A stretch of DNA of 64,000 nt from Poriferisodalis sp963663635 (GTDB taxonomy: Bacteria > Actinomycetota > Acidimicrobiia > Acidimicrobiales > Poriferisodalaceae): contig CAXXMY010000009.1 in NCBI GenBank assembly GCA_963663635.2, positions 310,001 through 374,000 on the forward strand. The letters run 5' to 3'. The position numbers and the translations under genes were made by a program. Below are positions 44,716 through 52,903 of the stretch, in pieces. Position 1 is the first letter of the stretch. Every line of letters begins with the position of its first letter. The notes under the pieces are model-generated. The model was not told where the DNA came from. It did not search any database and worked only from the letters and a program-made list of their open reading frames with translations.

Positions 44716-45813
44716 CTAGTGTCCTGTTTGGGGAATTCGGTGGATATATGAGGCGACGTTGTCGAGTATCTGGTCTGCGGTTTTGCGCCATATGAAGGGT
44801 TTGGGGTCGTTGTTCGGGTTGTCGACCCAGGTGTTGATGGAGTTTTTGAGGTCTTTGACGCTGGTGTGGGTGCCGCGTCGGAGCCATTTGGTGGCGGGCT
44901 CTGAGAACCAGCGCTCGACGAGGTTCATCGGGGAGCTGTAGGTGGGGGTGAAGCGGGGGCTTGAAGCGTGGGTGCGCGACGAGCCGGCGTTTGACGGCGG
45001 GGGTCTTGTGGGCGCAGACGTTGTCTGCCACGACGTGCACGTCGAGGTGGGAGGGGACCTCTTTGTCGATGAGGTCCGAGAACTTGCGGAACTCCTCTGA
45101 GCGGTGCCGTTGTGTCATCGACGTGATGACGTTGCCCGAGGCGGTGTCGAGCGCCGCGAACAGGTTGGTGGTGCCGTGGCGGCGGTAGTCGTGGGTGCGC
45201 CGCTGGGGCGTGCCGGGCATCAGCGGCAGGATCGGGGCGGTGCGGTCCAAGGCCCCAATGCCGGTCTTTTCGTCCACGCACAGCACCACCGCGGCCTCTG
45301 GGGGGTTCAGGTACAGCCCCACGACGTCGCAGGCCTTGTCGACGGACTGCGCGGGTCCGGCGACAGCTCGGAATCCTCGGCGAGGTGGGGCTTGAGACCG
45401 AACGCCTGCCAGATGGCGTGCACCGACGACGGCGAGATGCCCACTGCTTTGGCCATCGACCGCGTCGACCAATGCGTCGCGTCCGGTGGGGCGGACTCCA
45501 AGGTGAGCACGATCACCTCCTCGACGGTGGCGTCGTCGATGGTGCGCGGCGGACCCGGCCGCGGATCGTCGCAGAGCCCGTCGAGGCGCCGCCCGGCGAA
45601 CCGGCGGCGCCACTTGGCCGCCGTCGCGGGATGGCACCCCAGCGCGGCGGCGATGTCCTTGTTGTAGCGGCCCTCGGCCGCCCCCAGCACGATCCGGCAC
45701 CGCAGAGCCAGCGCCTGAGACGACTTCGGGCGGCGAGCCCACCGCTCCAGCGTCTCGCGTTCCTCGTCGTCCAGCACGATCACAGCCGTCGGCCGTCCCC
45801 GCCTTGCACCCAT
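44716..45813 (-). pseudogene. IS630-family transposase, split by two frameshifts
   Basis: From ATG 45813 the first frame gives the helix-turn-helix half (RYNKDIAAALGCHPATAAKW, THWSTRSMAKAVGISPSSVH) up to LKPHLAEDSELSPDP. Near 45355 it shifts to SVDKACDVVGLYLNPPEAAV and the first Asp in VVLCVDEKTGIGALDRTAPI, then VHVVADNVCAHKTPAVKRRL (second Asp). Near 44955 it shifts again to MNLVERWFSEPATKWLRRGT (Glu) and IHRIPQTGH. The stop TAG at 44716-44718 uses the target-site TA just outside the element end. With two shifts it should be inactive. Confidence 0.87.
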
Positions 45814-45893
45814 ATCCGCCCCCGTTCATCGCCTGCCGCAGCCACGCTGCCGCCCCACCATGTTACCGCGACTAACTAAACAAACAGGACACT
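44719..45893 (-). mobile_element. IS630-family element, second copy, decayed
   Basis: Inverted ends GTGTCCTGTTTG (44719-44730) and CAAACAGGACAC (45882-45893) are flanked by TA on both sides (44717-44718 and 45894-45895), the IS630 target duplication, again within CTAG. The transposase inside has two frameshifts. It is a different IS630 lineage from the copy at 17274. Confidence 0.86.
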
Positions 45894-45998
45894 AGCAGGG
45901 TGCTGAAAAAGTGCCGAAAACGCGCCTCCGCCAGTGTAAAACCGCAGGTCAGAGCGTTGGCGATGTGCTCGAAACCGACTTTTTCAGCACCCTGCTAG
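45893..45998. mobile_element. 106-bp MITE-like element with 21-bp perfect inverted ends
   Basis: The left end starts CTAGCAGGGTGCTGAAAAAG (45893-45913, 21 bases in total) and is matched perfectly by its complement at 45978-45998. No gene is inside. The core GTGTAAAACCGCAGGTCAGA (from 45936) is related to the cores of the 17168 element and the 30524 segment. The left CTAG is shared with the end of the IS630 element, so the two abut. Confidence 0.78.
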
Positions 45999-46317
45999 TG
46001 GTGGCCTCTGTGTGCGTCCTCGCCGGCTTCCGCGGGGCGGACGCGCACGGACCCCGGCATTGCTGCCGGGGCCCGCGGTTACCCGAAGACTTTTTCTCGC
46101 GCCTCCGCTATGTGGCGGGGCGGCGGCCACGTGAGGACCAGCACGCGGATCTTGTGGGGTTCGGTGGTCCGGGTTGGAGTCGCCACCTGATGGAGGCGTC
46201 CCCGTCTCGGAAGCGGGTCGCCTCAGCGCCCGGCCACCTCCAGAGTCCTCTTGCGTTTCGGCATTGTGTGGACCACCCCCTTTCTCTGGTGCGCCCAGAA
46301 TGCCACACCGCGAGTGG
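45999..46317. other. Gene-free stretch with a strong hairpin
   Basis: I find no supportable gene. CCCCGGCA (46052-46059) and TGCCGGGG (46064-46071) form a perfect 8-bp stem with a TTGC loop, possibly a terminator. Minus-strand frames contain short protein-like pieces (MPKRKRTLEVAG from 46264; PHKIRVLVLTWPP further on), but they are in different frames and end quickly. They may be remnants of a lost gene. Confidence 0.5.
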
Positions 46318-47274
46318 TCAGGAGGAGACTGCGACCCGGATCGCGGTTGCGACCGCCTGGGCCCCAAGCACAGCCACGAGGTCGGCACGCGTCTCCACCT
46401 CACCGGTCGCAAGCAGAAACAGGGCGTCCCCGTCGAAGTTGGTGTGCGGCGGCTCGACAGCGCGGGCGATGCCGGTGTGCGCCAGGTCGGCGGCGCGGCA
46501 CGCCTCGGGCTTCGTGAGCCGTGCGTTCGTCACCAGGCATCCGATGGTGGTGTTGGTCCGCTCGGGGTGATCTGGCGTCGCGGTCGCGCCCGACGGGTCG
46601 GCCCCATCAGGCACCTCGTTGCCGCGCCCGGAGAACCCGGCAATGAGTTCGATTGGGGCGTACGGGTAACGATTCATCTCCGGTGTCGCGGTGGTGCCAG
46701 CGAGCACAGTGCCGTCGTCACCGATGACGTCACCGAGGGCATTGACCGCCACGACGGCGCCCACCACCACGTCCCCGGAGCGCACGATTGCCGTTCCCAT
46801 CCCGCCCGGCACGGAGTAATCCCGTCCGGCGATCTTGCCGATGGTGCAGCCGCGCCCGACGCCGACCCGACCAATGACGGGTTCCGCCGTCGTGGCTGCT
46901 TCGCAGGCGGCCCAGCCGGCCTCTGCTGTGGGCCGAGTGCTCTGGGGCGAAGCGATGTCGTAGACCACCGCGGCGCCAACGACCGGGACGATGCTGTCGC
47001 GAATGTTGAGCCCGCGGCCCTGCGAGGCGCACCAGCGAACGACGCCGTCGGCAGCAGCGAGCCCGAACACGCTGTTGCCGCACAGCACCACGCCGTGACA
47101 CTCCACGCCAGCACCTGTCGGGCCGAGCGCTGCGGCTTCACGAGTGCCCGGAGCTCCCCCACGCACAGCGATCGCTCCCAGAGTGCCGGCCGGAGGCAGC
47201 ACGACCGTCACGCCGGTGCCAGCCTCATCGTCGGTCCACGAGCCCACCAGTACCGACTCCAGCCCCAACGCCAT
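46318..47274 (-). CDS. P1-family peptidase (DmpA/NylC-like N-terminal nucleophile hydrolase)
   Basis: This family comprises self-cleaving aminopeptidases and amidases, including DmpA and the nylon-oligomer hydrolase NylC. The 318-residue protein contains HGVVLCGNSVFGLAAADGVV, VGVGRGCTIGKIAGRD and the autoprocessing site in ERTNTTIGCLVTNARLTKPE, where cleavage before a Thr exposes the nucleophile. The C-terminal block is DGDALFLLATGEVET. ATG 47274 (MALGLESVLVG) is preferred over the frame's earlier start because family members begin near this point. The natural substrate is unknown. It lies 75 bases downstream of the SPFH gene. Confidence 0.85.
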   Translation of the reverse strand: MALGLESVLVGSWTDDEAGTGVTVVLPPAGTLGAIAVRGGAPGTREAAALGPTGAGVECHGVVLCGNSVFGLAAADGVVRWCASQGRGLNIRDSIVPVVGAAVVYDIASPQSTRPTAEAGWAACEAATTAEPVIGRVGVGRGCTIGKIAGRDYSVPGGMGTAIVRSGDVVVGAVVAVNALGDVIGDDGTVLAGTTATPEMNRYPYAPIELIAGFSGRGNEVPDGADPSGATATPDHPERTNTTIGCLVTNARLTKPEACRAADLAHTGIARAVEPPHTNFDGDALFLLATGEVETRADLVAVLGAQAVATAIRVAVSS

Positions 47275-47349
47275 GGGCGCGGACCCTACGCGCTGCGCTG
47301 CCCACCCGCCGGTCTGGCGGCGGGGGCGTTGCAACGGTGAGACTGAGGG

Positions 47350-48309
47350 CTACTCGTCGTCCTGGGCGCCGTTCGAGCCGCTTGCCGAAGCGGTGCTCTC
47401 GCGGAACATCTCGCCCATGGCTGCGACGGCGCCGAGCACTCCGCTGGTGTCCAGCGGCAGGAAGATCTTGGTGGCTTGGCCGTCGGCGATGCCCTGCAGT
47501 GCTTCGAGGTACTTGATGGCGATCAGGTCGTCGGTGGGGTTGCCGTTGTGGATGGCGGTGAATACCCGCTCGATGGCTTGGCCCTCGCCCTCAGCCACCG
47601 TGAGCTTCTGGTACTTGTCGGCATCGGCCACTCGCTTGATGGCTTCAGCCTCGCCTTCGGCACGCAGAATCTGCGATTCCTTCACGCCCTCGGACTTCAG
47701 GATCGCGGAGCGCTTGTCGCCTTCAGCTTCGGTGACCACTGCGCGGCGGTCGCGTTCGGCCTTCATCTGGCGGTGCATCGCTTGGGTGACGTCGGGGGGC
47801 GGCTCAATCCGCTGGATTTCGACGCGCACGACGCGTGTGCCCCACTTGTCGGTCGCGTCGTCGAGAATCTGGCGCAGCTTGGAGTTGATGAGCTCGCGTG
47901 ACACCAGCGCATCGTCGAGTTGCAGGTCGCCGATGACGTTGCGGAGATTCGTCTGCGCCAGCTTGGTCACCGCGATGATGAAGCTGCCCACCGCGTACTT
48001 CAGTTTCACGGGATCGGTCGGCTCGTAGTAGATGACGGCGTCGACGGTCACCGCAACGTTGTCCTTGGTGATGACCTCCTGGGGCGGCACGTCCACCACT
48101 TGCTCGCGCATGTCCACCTTGAGCATGCGCTGAATGAAGGGGACCACGAAGCGCAGACCGGGATTCACCGTCGTGCGGTACTTGCCCAGGTTCTCGATGA
48201 GACCCTGTTCGAAGGGGCGCACGGTGCGCAGGCCCTTGGCTGCAATGACGAGAGCCGCCAGTGCGATGATTGCCAGGAGGATCACTCCCGGGCTGATGTT
48301 GTCCATCAT
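47350..48309 (-). CDS. SPFH/band 7 membrane protein (QmcA/paraslipin type)
   Basis: This 319-residue stomatin-like protein has an N-terminal membrane helix (GVILLAIIALAALVIAAKGL), the SPFH domain (GKYRTTVNPGLRFVVPFIQR; REQVVDVPPQEVITKDNVAV), and a coiled-coil oligomerisation segment. The latter contains VVRVEIQRIEPPPDVTQAMH and the repeated EGDKRSAILKSEGVKESQI-type motif. Such proteins form membrane cages and act with NfeD partners and FtsH-type proteases in membrane quality control. The start codon overlaps the nfeD-like stop (ATGA), so the pair forms a coupled operon in the standard NfeD/slipin arrangement. Confidence 0.93.
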   Translation of the reverse strand: MMDNISPGVILLAIIALAALVIAAKGLRTVRPFEQGLIENLGKYRTTVNPGLRFVVPFIQRMLKVDMREQVVDVPPQEVITKDNVAVTVDAVIYYEPTDPVKLKYAVGSFIIAVTKLAQTNLRNVIGDLQLDDALVSRELINSKLRQILDDATDKWGTRVVRVEIQRIEPPPDVTQAMHRQMKAERDRRAVVTEAEGDKRSAILKSEGVKESQILRAEGEAEAIKRVADADKYQKLTVAEGEGQAIERVFTAIHNGNPTDDLIAIKYLEALQGIADGQATKIFLPLDTSGVLGAVAAMGEMFRESTASASGSNGAQDDE

Positions 48310-48905
48310 TCGCTCCTCGGAGGCTGGGTCGCCTCTTGGTCGTCTTGATCGCCTTCGACGCCGCCCGCGTCGCTCACATCGCCTTCCGAAGCGACCTCGG
48401 CACCTGCAACCGGATCTGGTGACACCGGCTCGGGGACGCCGCCATGGCGCACGTAATCAGGCGGGGGCGACTCGGTGAATTCGACCAGCAGCTTTGTGCC
48501 TTGAACCGCAATGACTCGCACCAACGATCCCTCTTCGATCGGGCCGGTATCGGTAACGGCTCGCCATTCGTCGGACAGAACACGGACGCGTCCTGTGTTC
48601 TTGACGAGGTCGATGTCCTCGATGACCCGAGCCTCCATGCCGATATAGCGATAGGCGCCGACCGGAAGATCATCAGGACGGTCCTGGCGGCCCATGAAGC
48701 GCCGCAGCACCAGCATCGATGCACCGGTGCCGCCGAAGAAGAGCAGCCACTGGACGGCGCCGTGGAGATCCAGCCACGCTGCGGCTGCCGCTAGCACGCC
48801 GCCGATCGCGAACGGCAAGAGAAAGAAACCCGCGGTGAAGATCTCGCCGAGGCCCATGACCAACGCCAACGCGACCCAGACCCACCGCCACACTTCGTTG
48901 TCCAC
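48306..48905 (-). CDS. NfeD-like membrane protein
   Basis: The 199-residue NfeD1b-type protein has hydrophobic segments from residue 7 to about 70 (WVWVALALVMGLGEIFTAGF, then LLPFAIGGVLAAAAAWLDL) and a C-terminal OB-fold domain (GMEARVIEDIDLVKNTGRVR; EEGSLVRVIAVQGTKLLVEF). An acidic Pro-rich tail ends it (about 50 residues). NfeD proteins partner with SPFH proteins, and the next gene is one. No serine-protease domain is present, so this is the short form. Confidence 0.9.
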   Translation of the reverse strand: MDNEVWRWVWVALALVMGLGEIFTAGFFLLPFAIGGVLAAAAAWLDLHGAVQWLLFFGGTGASMLVLRRFMGRQDRPDDLPVGAYRYIGMEARVIEDIDLVKNTGRVRVLSDEWRAVTDTGPIEEGSLVRVIAVQGTKLLVEFTESPPPDYVRHGGVPEPVSPDPVAGAEVASEGDVSDAGGVEGDQDDQEATQPPRSE

Positions 48906-48972
48906 GCCGACCCCCGATCACGCGATGGGCGTGCCGTCAGTATGCACCTGAGACGCACCCCCACATGGCGCG

Positions 48973-49851
48973 TCACCGGCGTTGACAGCTGAGGCACCAG
49001 GTACTGGAGCGCTGATCCAGCACTCGCCGCCGAAGCTCGGCGCCGCAGCGGACGCACGGCTCCCCGGCGCGGCCGTAGCAGACGAAGTACTTCTGGTTGT
49101 CCCCGGCGCCTTCGAGGCTGTAGTAGTCGCGCAGCGTGCTGCCGCCACGCTCGATGCTGGCAGTCAACACCTCGCGCAAGGCCGCAGCGAGGCGTTCGGC
49201 TCGTGGCCTCGAGATCGAGCGCGCAGCTGGGTTGATGCCTGCCAGGAACAGCGCTTCGTCGGCGTAAATGTTGCCCACGCCGGCCACGAGACGCTGATTC
49301 AGCAATTGCGTCTTGATGCGTTGGCTCGAACGCCTGCTCGCGCGCCAAAAGGCCGCTGTATCGAAGTCAAGGTCCAGCGGCTCGGGGCCGATGGCTGCCA
49401 GCGTCGGCAGCTCGCGGTAGTCGCCTCGATCGCAGACCGCGACCCGGCCGAATCGGCGTACGTCGTGCAGGCACAGCACCTCGCCGTCGTCGAGACGCCA
49501 CCAAGCGCGCACATACGGGTCGGTGGCGCTGATCCCACGCAGCGCCATCGCGTCAACCGCCGGTCCGTCGACTGGCCGAACTGGTGGCGCGGGGTCGACG
49601 TGCTGGGTCTTGCGATCGTCGAAGCACAGCCGACCGGTCATGCCGAGATGCACGATGAGGTCGCGCTCGCAGCTCAACTCGGCGATGAGGTACTTGCCGC
49701 GCCTTCGGAGCTGATCGACCGCACTGCCAGTCACCTCACGTGCCGAGGCAAATTTCGCAGACGAGTGACTGCCCGCTTCGACGATCGTGCGGCCGATGAG
49801 GCGAGGTTGCAGCTGGCGCCGAACCACCTCGACTTCGGGCAGCTCTGGCAT
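48973..49851 (-). CDS. mutM: Formamidopyrimidine-DNA glycosylase
   Basis: MutM (Fpg) excises 8-oxoguanine and other oxidised purines and nicks the backbone. The 292-residue protein starts MPELPEVEVVRRQL with the catalytic Pro2 and Glu3. It has the conserved RRRGKYLIAEL lysine region, VAGVGNIYADEALF (helix-two-turn-helix), and the C-terminal zinc finger with CVRCGAELRRRVLDQRSSTW then CLSCQRR. All catalytic features are intact. It is followed downstream on the same strand by the NfeD/SPFH pair and preceded 26 bases upstream by an enoyl-CoA hydratase gene. Confidence 0.95.
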   Translation of the reverse strand: MPELPEVEVVRRQLQPRLIGRTIVEAGSHSSAKFASAREVTGSAVDQLRRRGKYLIAELSCERDLIVHLGMTGRLCFDDRKTQHVDPAPPVRPVDGPAVDAMALRGISATDPYVRAWWRLDDGEVLCLHDVRRFGRVAVCDRGDYRELPTLAAIGPEPLDLDFDTAAFWRASRRSSQRIKTQLLNQRLVAGVGNIYADEALFLAGINPAARSISRPRAERLAAALREVLTASIERGGSTLRDYYSLEGAGDNQKYFVCYGRAGEPCVRCGAELRRRVLDQRSSTWCLSCQRR

Positions 49852-49877
49852 GAGTGGTTTCGCGCCCCGGCCTGGGG

Positions 49878-50681
49878 CTAGCGGAACTTCGGAGGACGCT
49901 TCTCGAGGAATGCGGCAACTGCCTCGCGGTGATCATCCGATGCGCGGGCCACGTTCAGCGCCTCCAGCTCGCGACGCTGCACCGAGGCGAGATCGGTGTC
50001 GGATCCGTTGCGGGTCAGCAGCTGCTTGGTCAACCGCAGCATGGTGGGCGGGTTCTCCGCATAACTGCGCGCGCGCACCATCGCCGCTTCGAGCACATCA
50101 CCGTCGGTGACTTCGTCGACAAGGCCCATCTCGGCCGCCTCGGCGCCGCTCACGATGCGCCCCGACAGTGCCAAGTCGGATGCCGCGCCCCAGCCGCAGC
50201 GCTGGATGAGAATGTGCGACGAGGCCAGCTCGGGGGTCACTCCCATTTTCACGAAGCGGCACGACAGCTTGGCTTCGCTGTGCGCCACGAGGAAGTCCAT
50301 CGACAGCACCATCGTCAGTCCGACTCCGATGGATGCGCCATTGATGGCTGCCACCATGGGCTTGGAAGCACGCACCAGCTCAACCCAGTCGTCGGCGGCC
50401 GCGTCATCGGCTGCGGCTGCAGTCCCGACGTCGCTTCCGCTGTCGTCGGCCGCGCTGATGCGGGCGGCGAAGACCTCGGCAATGTCGGCGCCCGCGCAGA
50501 ATCCGCGACCTGCGCCCGTGATGACGAACGCCCCGATGGCGGGATCGTCATTGCCCGCTCGAACTGCGTGGGTCATCTCGGCGTGCATGCGCGGCGTCCA
50601 AGCATTCAGCTTCTCTGGCCGGTTCAGCGTCAGCACACGAACGTCGTCGTGATCGTCGACAGTGATCTGCTCGTAATCCAT
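49878..50681 (-). CDS. Enoyl-CoA hydratase/isomerase family protein
   Basis: This 267-residue crotonase begins MDYEQITVDDHDDVRVLTLN, with the CoA-binding NRPEKLNAWT, oxyanion-hole motifs ITGAGRGFCAGADIAEVF and INGASIGVGLTMVLSMDFLV, the C-terminal MGLVDEVTDGDV and HREAVAAFLEKRPPKFR. An Ala/Asp-rich insertion (about residues 78-98) is unusual. The Glu-rich catalytic positions are not clearly those of classical hydratases, so hydratase versus isomerase cannot be decided. ATG 50681 is chosen because the upstream frame is unrelated. It lies between a nuclease gene and mutM. Confidence 0.88.
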   Translation of the reverse strand: MDYEQITVDDHDDVRVLTLNRPEKLNAWTPRMHAEMTHAVRAGNDDPAIGAFVITGAGRGFCAGADIAEVFAARISAADDSGSDVGTAAAADDAAADDWVELVRASKPMVAAINGASIGVGLTMVLSMDFLVAHSEAKLSCRFVKMGVTPELASSHILIQRCGWGAASDLALSGRIVSGAEAAEMGLVDEVTDGDVLEAAMVRARSYAENPPTMLRLTKQLLTRNGSDTDLASVQRRELEALNVARASDDHREAVAAFLEKRPPKFR

Positions 50682-50749
50682 TGCGTCTCTCGCTGATTGG
50701 GTCGTACCGGGCCTACAGCATGGCGCGAAGCGCCGCCGCCATGCAGTGC

Positions 50750-50798
50750 CGCTCACGCAGCGATCAACACCACCACCGCATCGCTCACGCAGCGATGC
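50750..50798. repeat. 15-bp duplicated gene end with a hairpin over the nuclease stop codon
   Basis: CGCTCACGCAGCGAT occurs at 50750-50764 and 50782-50796. The second copy contains the last codons and stop of the PD-(D/E)xK gene. GCATCGCT (50778-50785) and AGCGATGC (50791-50798) form a perfect 8-bp stem with a 5-base loop, a likely terminator of that gene. Confidence 0.7.
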
Positions 50799-51636
50799 CG
50801 TGCCGACGTTGGTGCTCGACCTGGCCCTCAGGGCACTCGGCGCGGTAGGGGCACCAGCTGCACAGTGGACCCGGCTGCGGCTCGAAATTGCCGGTCTGGG
50901 TCGCGTCGCCGATGCGCTCCCAGGTGTCGCGGTGCTCGGCGACCGCGCTGTTGGTCGCAGTCCGATCGAAGCGACGGGAGATCTCGATGGGCTGGCGGTC
51001 ATCGCGACCTCGGGCCGTCTCGCCGAGGTACAGCAGGCGCACCTCGGAGACGTCGTCTCCCACCGATTCGATGGCAGCGGCATACAGCCACACCTGGGCC
51101 AACCGGCTGTCGACGAACCGCGTCCCCGGGGCCCGCCCCGTCTTGTAGTCGTTCACCCGCAGGCCGTCGGCGGTGCGATCGACCAGATCGACCACACCGC
51201 GGAACGGCACACCGTCGAGTTCGGTGCGCACGTCGCGCTCACGGTCCACGACATCGACGTCGGTTGGATCGACAAGCTCGAAATAGCCCTCGACATCACG
51301 CCATGCATTCCAACGAAACGAGCGCTCCTCGTCGGAGCTCAGCCCGAGTGTCTCGAAATCAGAATCCGACGCTGTGAGCGGCCAGAGATCACGGCAGATC
51401 GAGCGGGCTCGATCAAGCGTGCGCTGCCCAGGCGCCACTGCAAGCAGTTCCTCGAGCACCCGATGCACGAACGTGCCGCGCAATGCCGGCTCGCCGGGCG
51501 GGTCTGGCAGCTTGTCGATGTAACGAAGCTTCCAACGTCGCTGGCATTGCCGAAATGTAGAGGCACCGGATGGGCTCAGACTCTGGGGTGTCCTCGCAAC
51601 AAGAGAACTGGCATCCACAGTCACAGCGTGGCCCAT
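50785..51636 (-). CDS. RecB-like PD-(D/E)XK nuclease with iron-sulfur-type cysteines
   Basis: The 283-residue protein matches the PDDEXK_1/Cas4-RecB family. It starts the domain at LSPSGASTFRQCQRRWKLRY (Cys31), then LRGTFVHRVLEELLAVAPGQ (conserved His), FRGVVDLVDRTADGLRVNDY then KTG (catalytic D...D-Y-K), and the C-terminal LCSWCPYRAECPEG, giving three more cysteines. Four cysteines in this spacing suggest a 4Fe-4S cluster as in AddB/Cas4 nucleases. It has no helicase partner here, so its role (DNA repair or other nucleic-acid processing) is uncertain. Confidence 0.85.
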   Translation of the reverse strand: MGHAVTVDASSLVARTPQSLSPSGASTFRQCQRRWKLRYIDKLPDPPGEPALRGTFVHRVLEELLAVAPGQRTLDRARSICRDLWPLTASDSDFETLGLSSDEERSFRWNAWRDVEGYFELVDPTDVDVVDRERDVRTELDGVPFRGVVDLVDRTADGLRVNDYKTGRAPGTRFVDSRLAQVWLYAAAIESVGDDVSEVRLLYLGETARGRDDRQPIEISRRFDRTATNSAVAEHRDTWERIGDATQTGNFEPQPGPLCSWCPYRAECPEGQVEHQRRHGIAA

Positions 51637-51743
51637 CCCGACACGGCGGACGCGGATATTTCCGCATCACCGATTTCTCTGCGCCCCGCACTGGGCTGGT
51701 TTGATCCGGGCATGGTTCGCTGTGACGGTTCGGAGTGCCTGTC

Positions 51744-52037
51744 TCAGCGACGACGCCAGCGTCGCCACATCCACCACGCCAGCGCAGCGACGAGGACTCC
51801 GCCAAGCGCCATTGCCCCGCCGAGCGCGTACAGCAACTGCGGATCGACGGGCTTGGCCTGCCTCGGCAGAAGACGTGACGCGGGCGCGGTAGCGGGATCC
51901 GATTCGGGCTCCGGGTCGCCAACGAGTGCATCTTGAGCGGACTCCGAACCGTCGAGTTGCTGCGGATCTCCAGGAAGCAAGGCCCCAGCGTCCATGTTCG
52001 GCCTTGGTCGGTTCGGGTTGTAGCTGACCATGAGCAA
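51744..52037 (-). CDS. Hypothetical single-pass membrane protein
   Basis: This 97-residue protein has a low-complexity acidic/proline-rich N-terminal part (about residues 1-65) and one hydrophobic helix, LLYALGGAMALGGVLVAALA, followed by WWMWRRWRRR. The strongly basic C terminus indicates an N-out, C-in orientation if inserted. I recognise no family. It lies between parA and the nuclease gene on the same strand. Confidence 0.6.
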   Translation of the reverse strand: MLMVSYNPNRPRPNMDAGALLPGDPQQLDGSESAQDALVGDPEPESDPATAPASRLLPRQAKPVDPQLLYALGGAMALGGVLVAALAWWMWRRWRRR

Positions 52038-52095
52038 ACCTTGCGCACCGAGTCGAGGCCACAGCAGATGCGCTGCTGATCGTACTGCTGACGGC

Positions 52096-52866
52096 TCAAG
52101 CCAGCCGTCGCTCCAAGGTGGCCCAGAGTTCGTCGAATGCCGCCACCGCCTCCGGCGCTCCGGGGCGCCTGCGGAGTGCTCTCAATGGCAGTGACTGCCC
52201 GGAGGCCTCAGCGACCGCGGCTCGTTGGGGCACCGCCGGGAGCAGGTCCGTCCCGAACCGCTCAGCGAGCTGAGCGAGCCAGTACGAGTTGTCGCGCGTC
52301 CGGCCCACCCGGTTCGGCACGATGCCTGCGACTGTGGGTGTGCCCTGCCGCTGCGCGATGCGGGCGATCATGGACCGCATCAAGTCGACGCCGTCGGCAG
52401 CCCATGCTGCGGGTTCAGTCACGATGAGCGCACGATCTGCCGCAAACAGGCCATTGATGCACAGCAGACCCAACGACGGCGGGCAGTCGATGAGCACGAG
52501 GTCATGAGTGACTCCGGCGAGCGCGATGCGCAGCCGGTCCTGCGCCCCGACCAAGTCGGCGGCCATCTGAGGCTCACGACTCGCAAGCGCGTAACTGCCT
52601 GCGATGAGCTGCGGTCGGGGTCCGTCGGGCGGCCATCGCGAGTCCACCACCGCCGGGAGGGCGGATCCCGGCGCGGCATCCGCGAGCACGTCGTCGATGT
52701 TCGGAGACACGTTCCACACGCCGAGTCCAGCCGACGCGTTGGACTGCGGATCGAGGTCCACAACCAGGACGCTGCGACCCACCGCGCTGGCGGCTTCGGC
52801 CAGACCTACGGCGACTGTCGTCTTGCCGACGCCGCCTTTCTGGTTCACCACCGCCAGCGTGGTCAT
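52096..52866 (-). CDS. ParA/Soj-family ATPase
   Basis: The 256-residue deviant-Walker ATPase has KGGVGKTTVAVGL at residues 10-22 with the signature lysine, SVLVVDLDPQSNASAGLGVW (A' motif), DLVLIDCPPSLGLLCINGLF (Walker B region), and a C-terminal region with GIVPNRVGRTRDNSYWLAQL. This is the chromosome/plasmid partitioning ParA fold. No parB or centromere-like repeat is nearby, so it is an orphan ParA that could position another cargo. ATG 52866 is chosen because it directly precedes the canonical TTLAVVNQKGG N terminus. It starts 37 bases after mshC. Confidence 0.87.
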   Translation of the reverse strand: MTTLAVVNQKGGVGKTTVAVGLAEAASAVGRSVLVVDLDPQSNASAGLGVWNVSPNIDDVLADAAPGSALPAVVDSRWPPDGPRPQLIAGSYALASREPQMAADLVGAQDRLRIALAGVTHDLVLIDCPPSLGLLCINGLFAADRALIVTEPAAWAADGVDLMRSMIARIAQRQGTPTVAGIVPNRVGRTRDNSYWLAQLAERFGTDLLPAVPQRAAVAEASGQSLPLRALRRRPGAPEAVAAFDELWATLERRLA

Positions 52867-52903
52867 CGTCGCTGCGAGACCGGGGCCGCAGACGCCGCGC
52901 GGC

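Noticed and set aside
46079..46264. Minus-strand short frames starting MPKRKRTLEVAG
   Set aside because: The ATG frame stops after 13 codons and the longer neighbouring frame has no start; at most a remnant.
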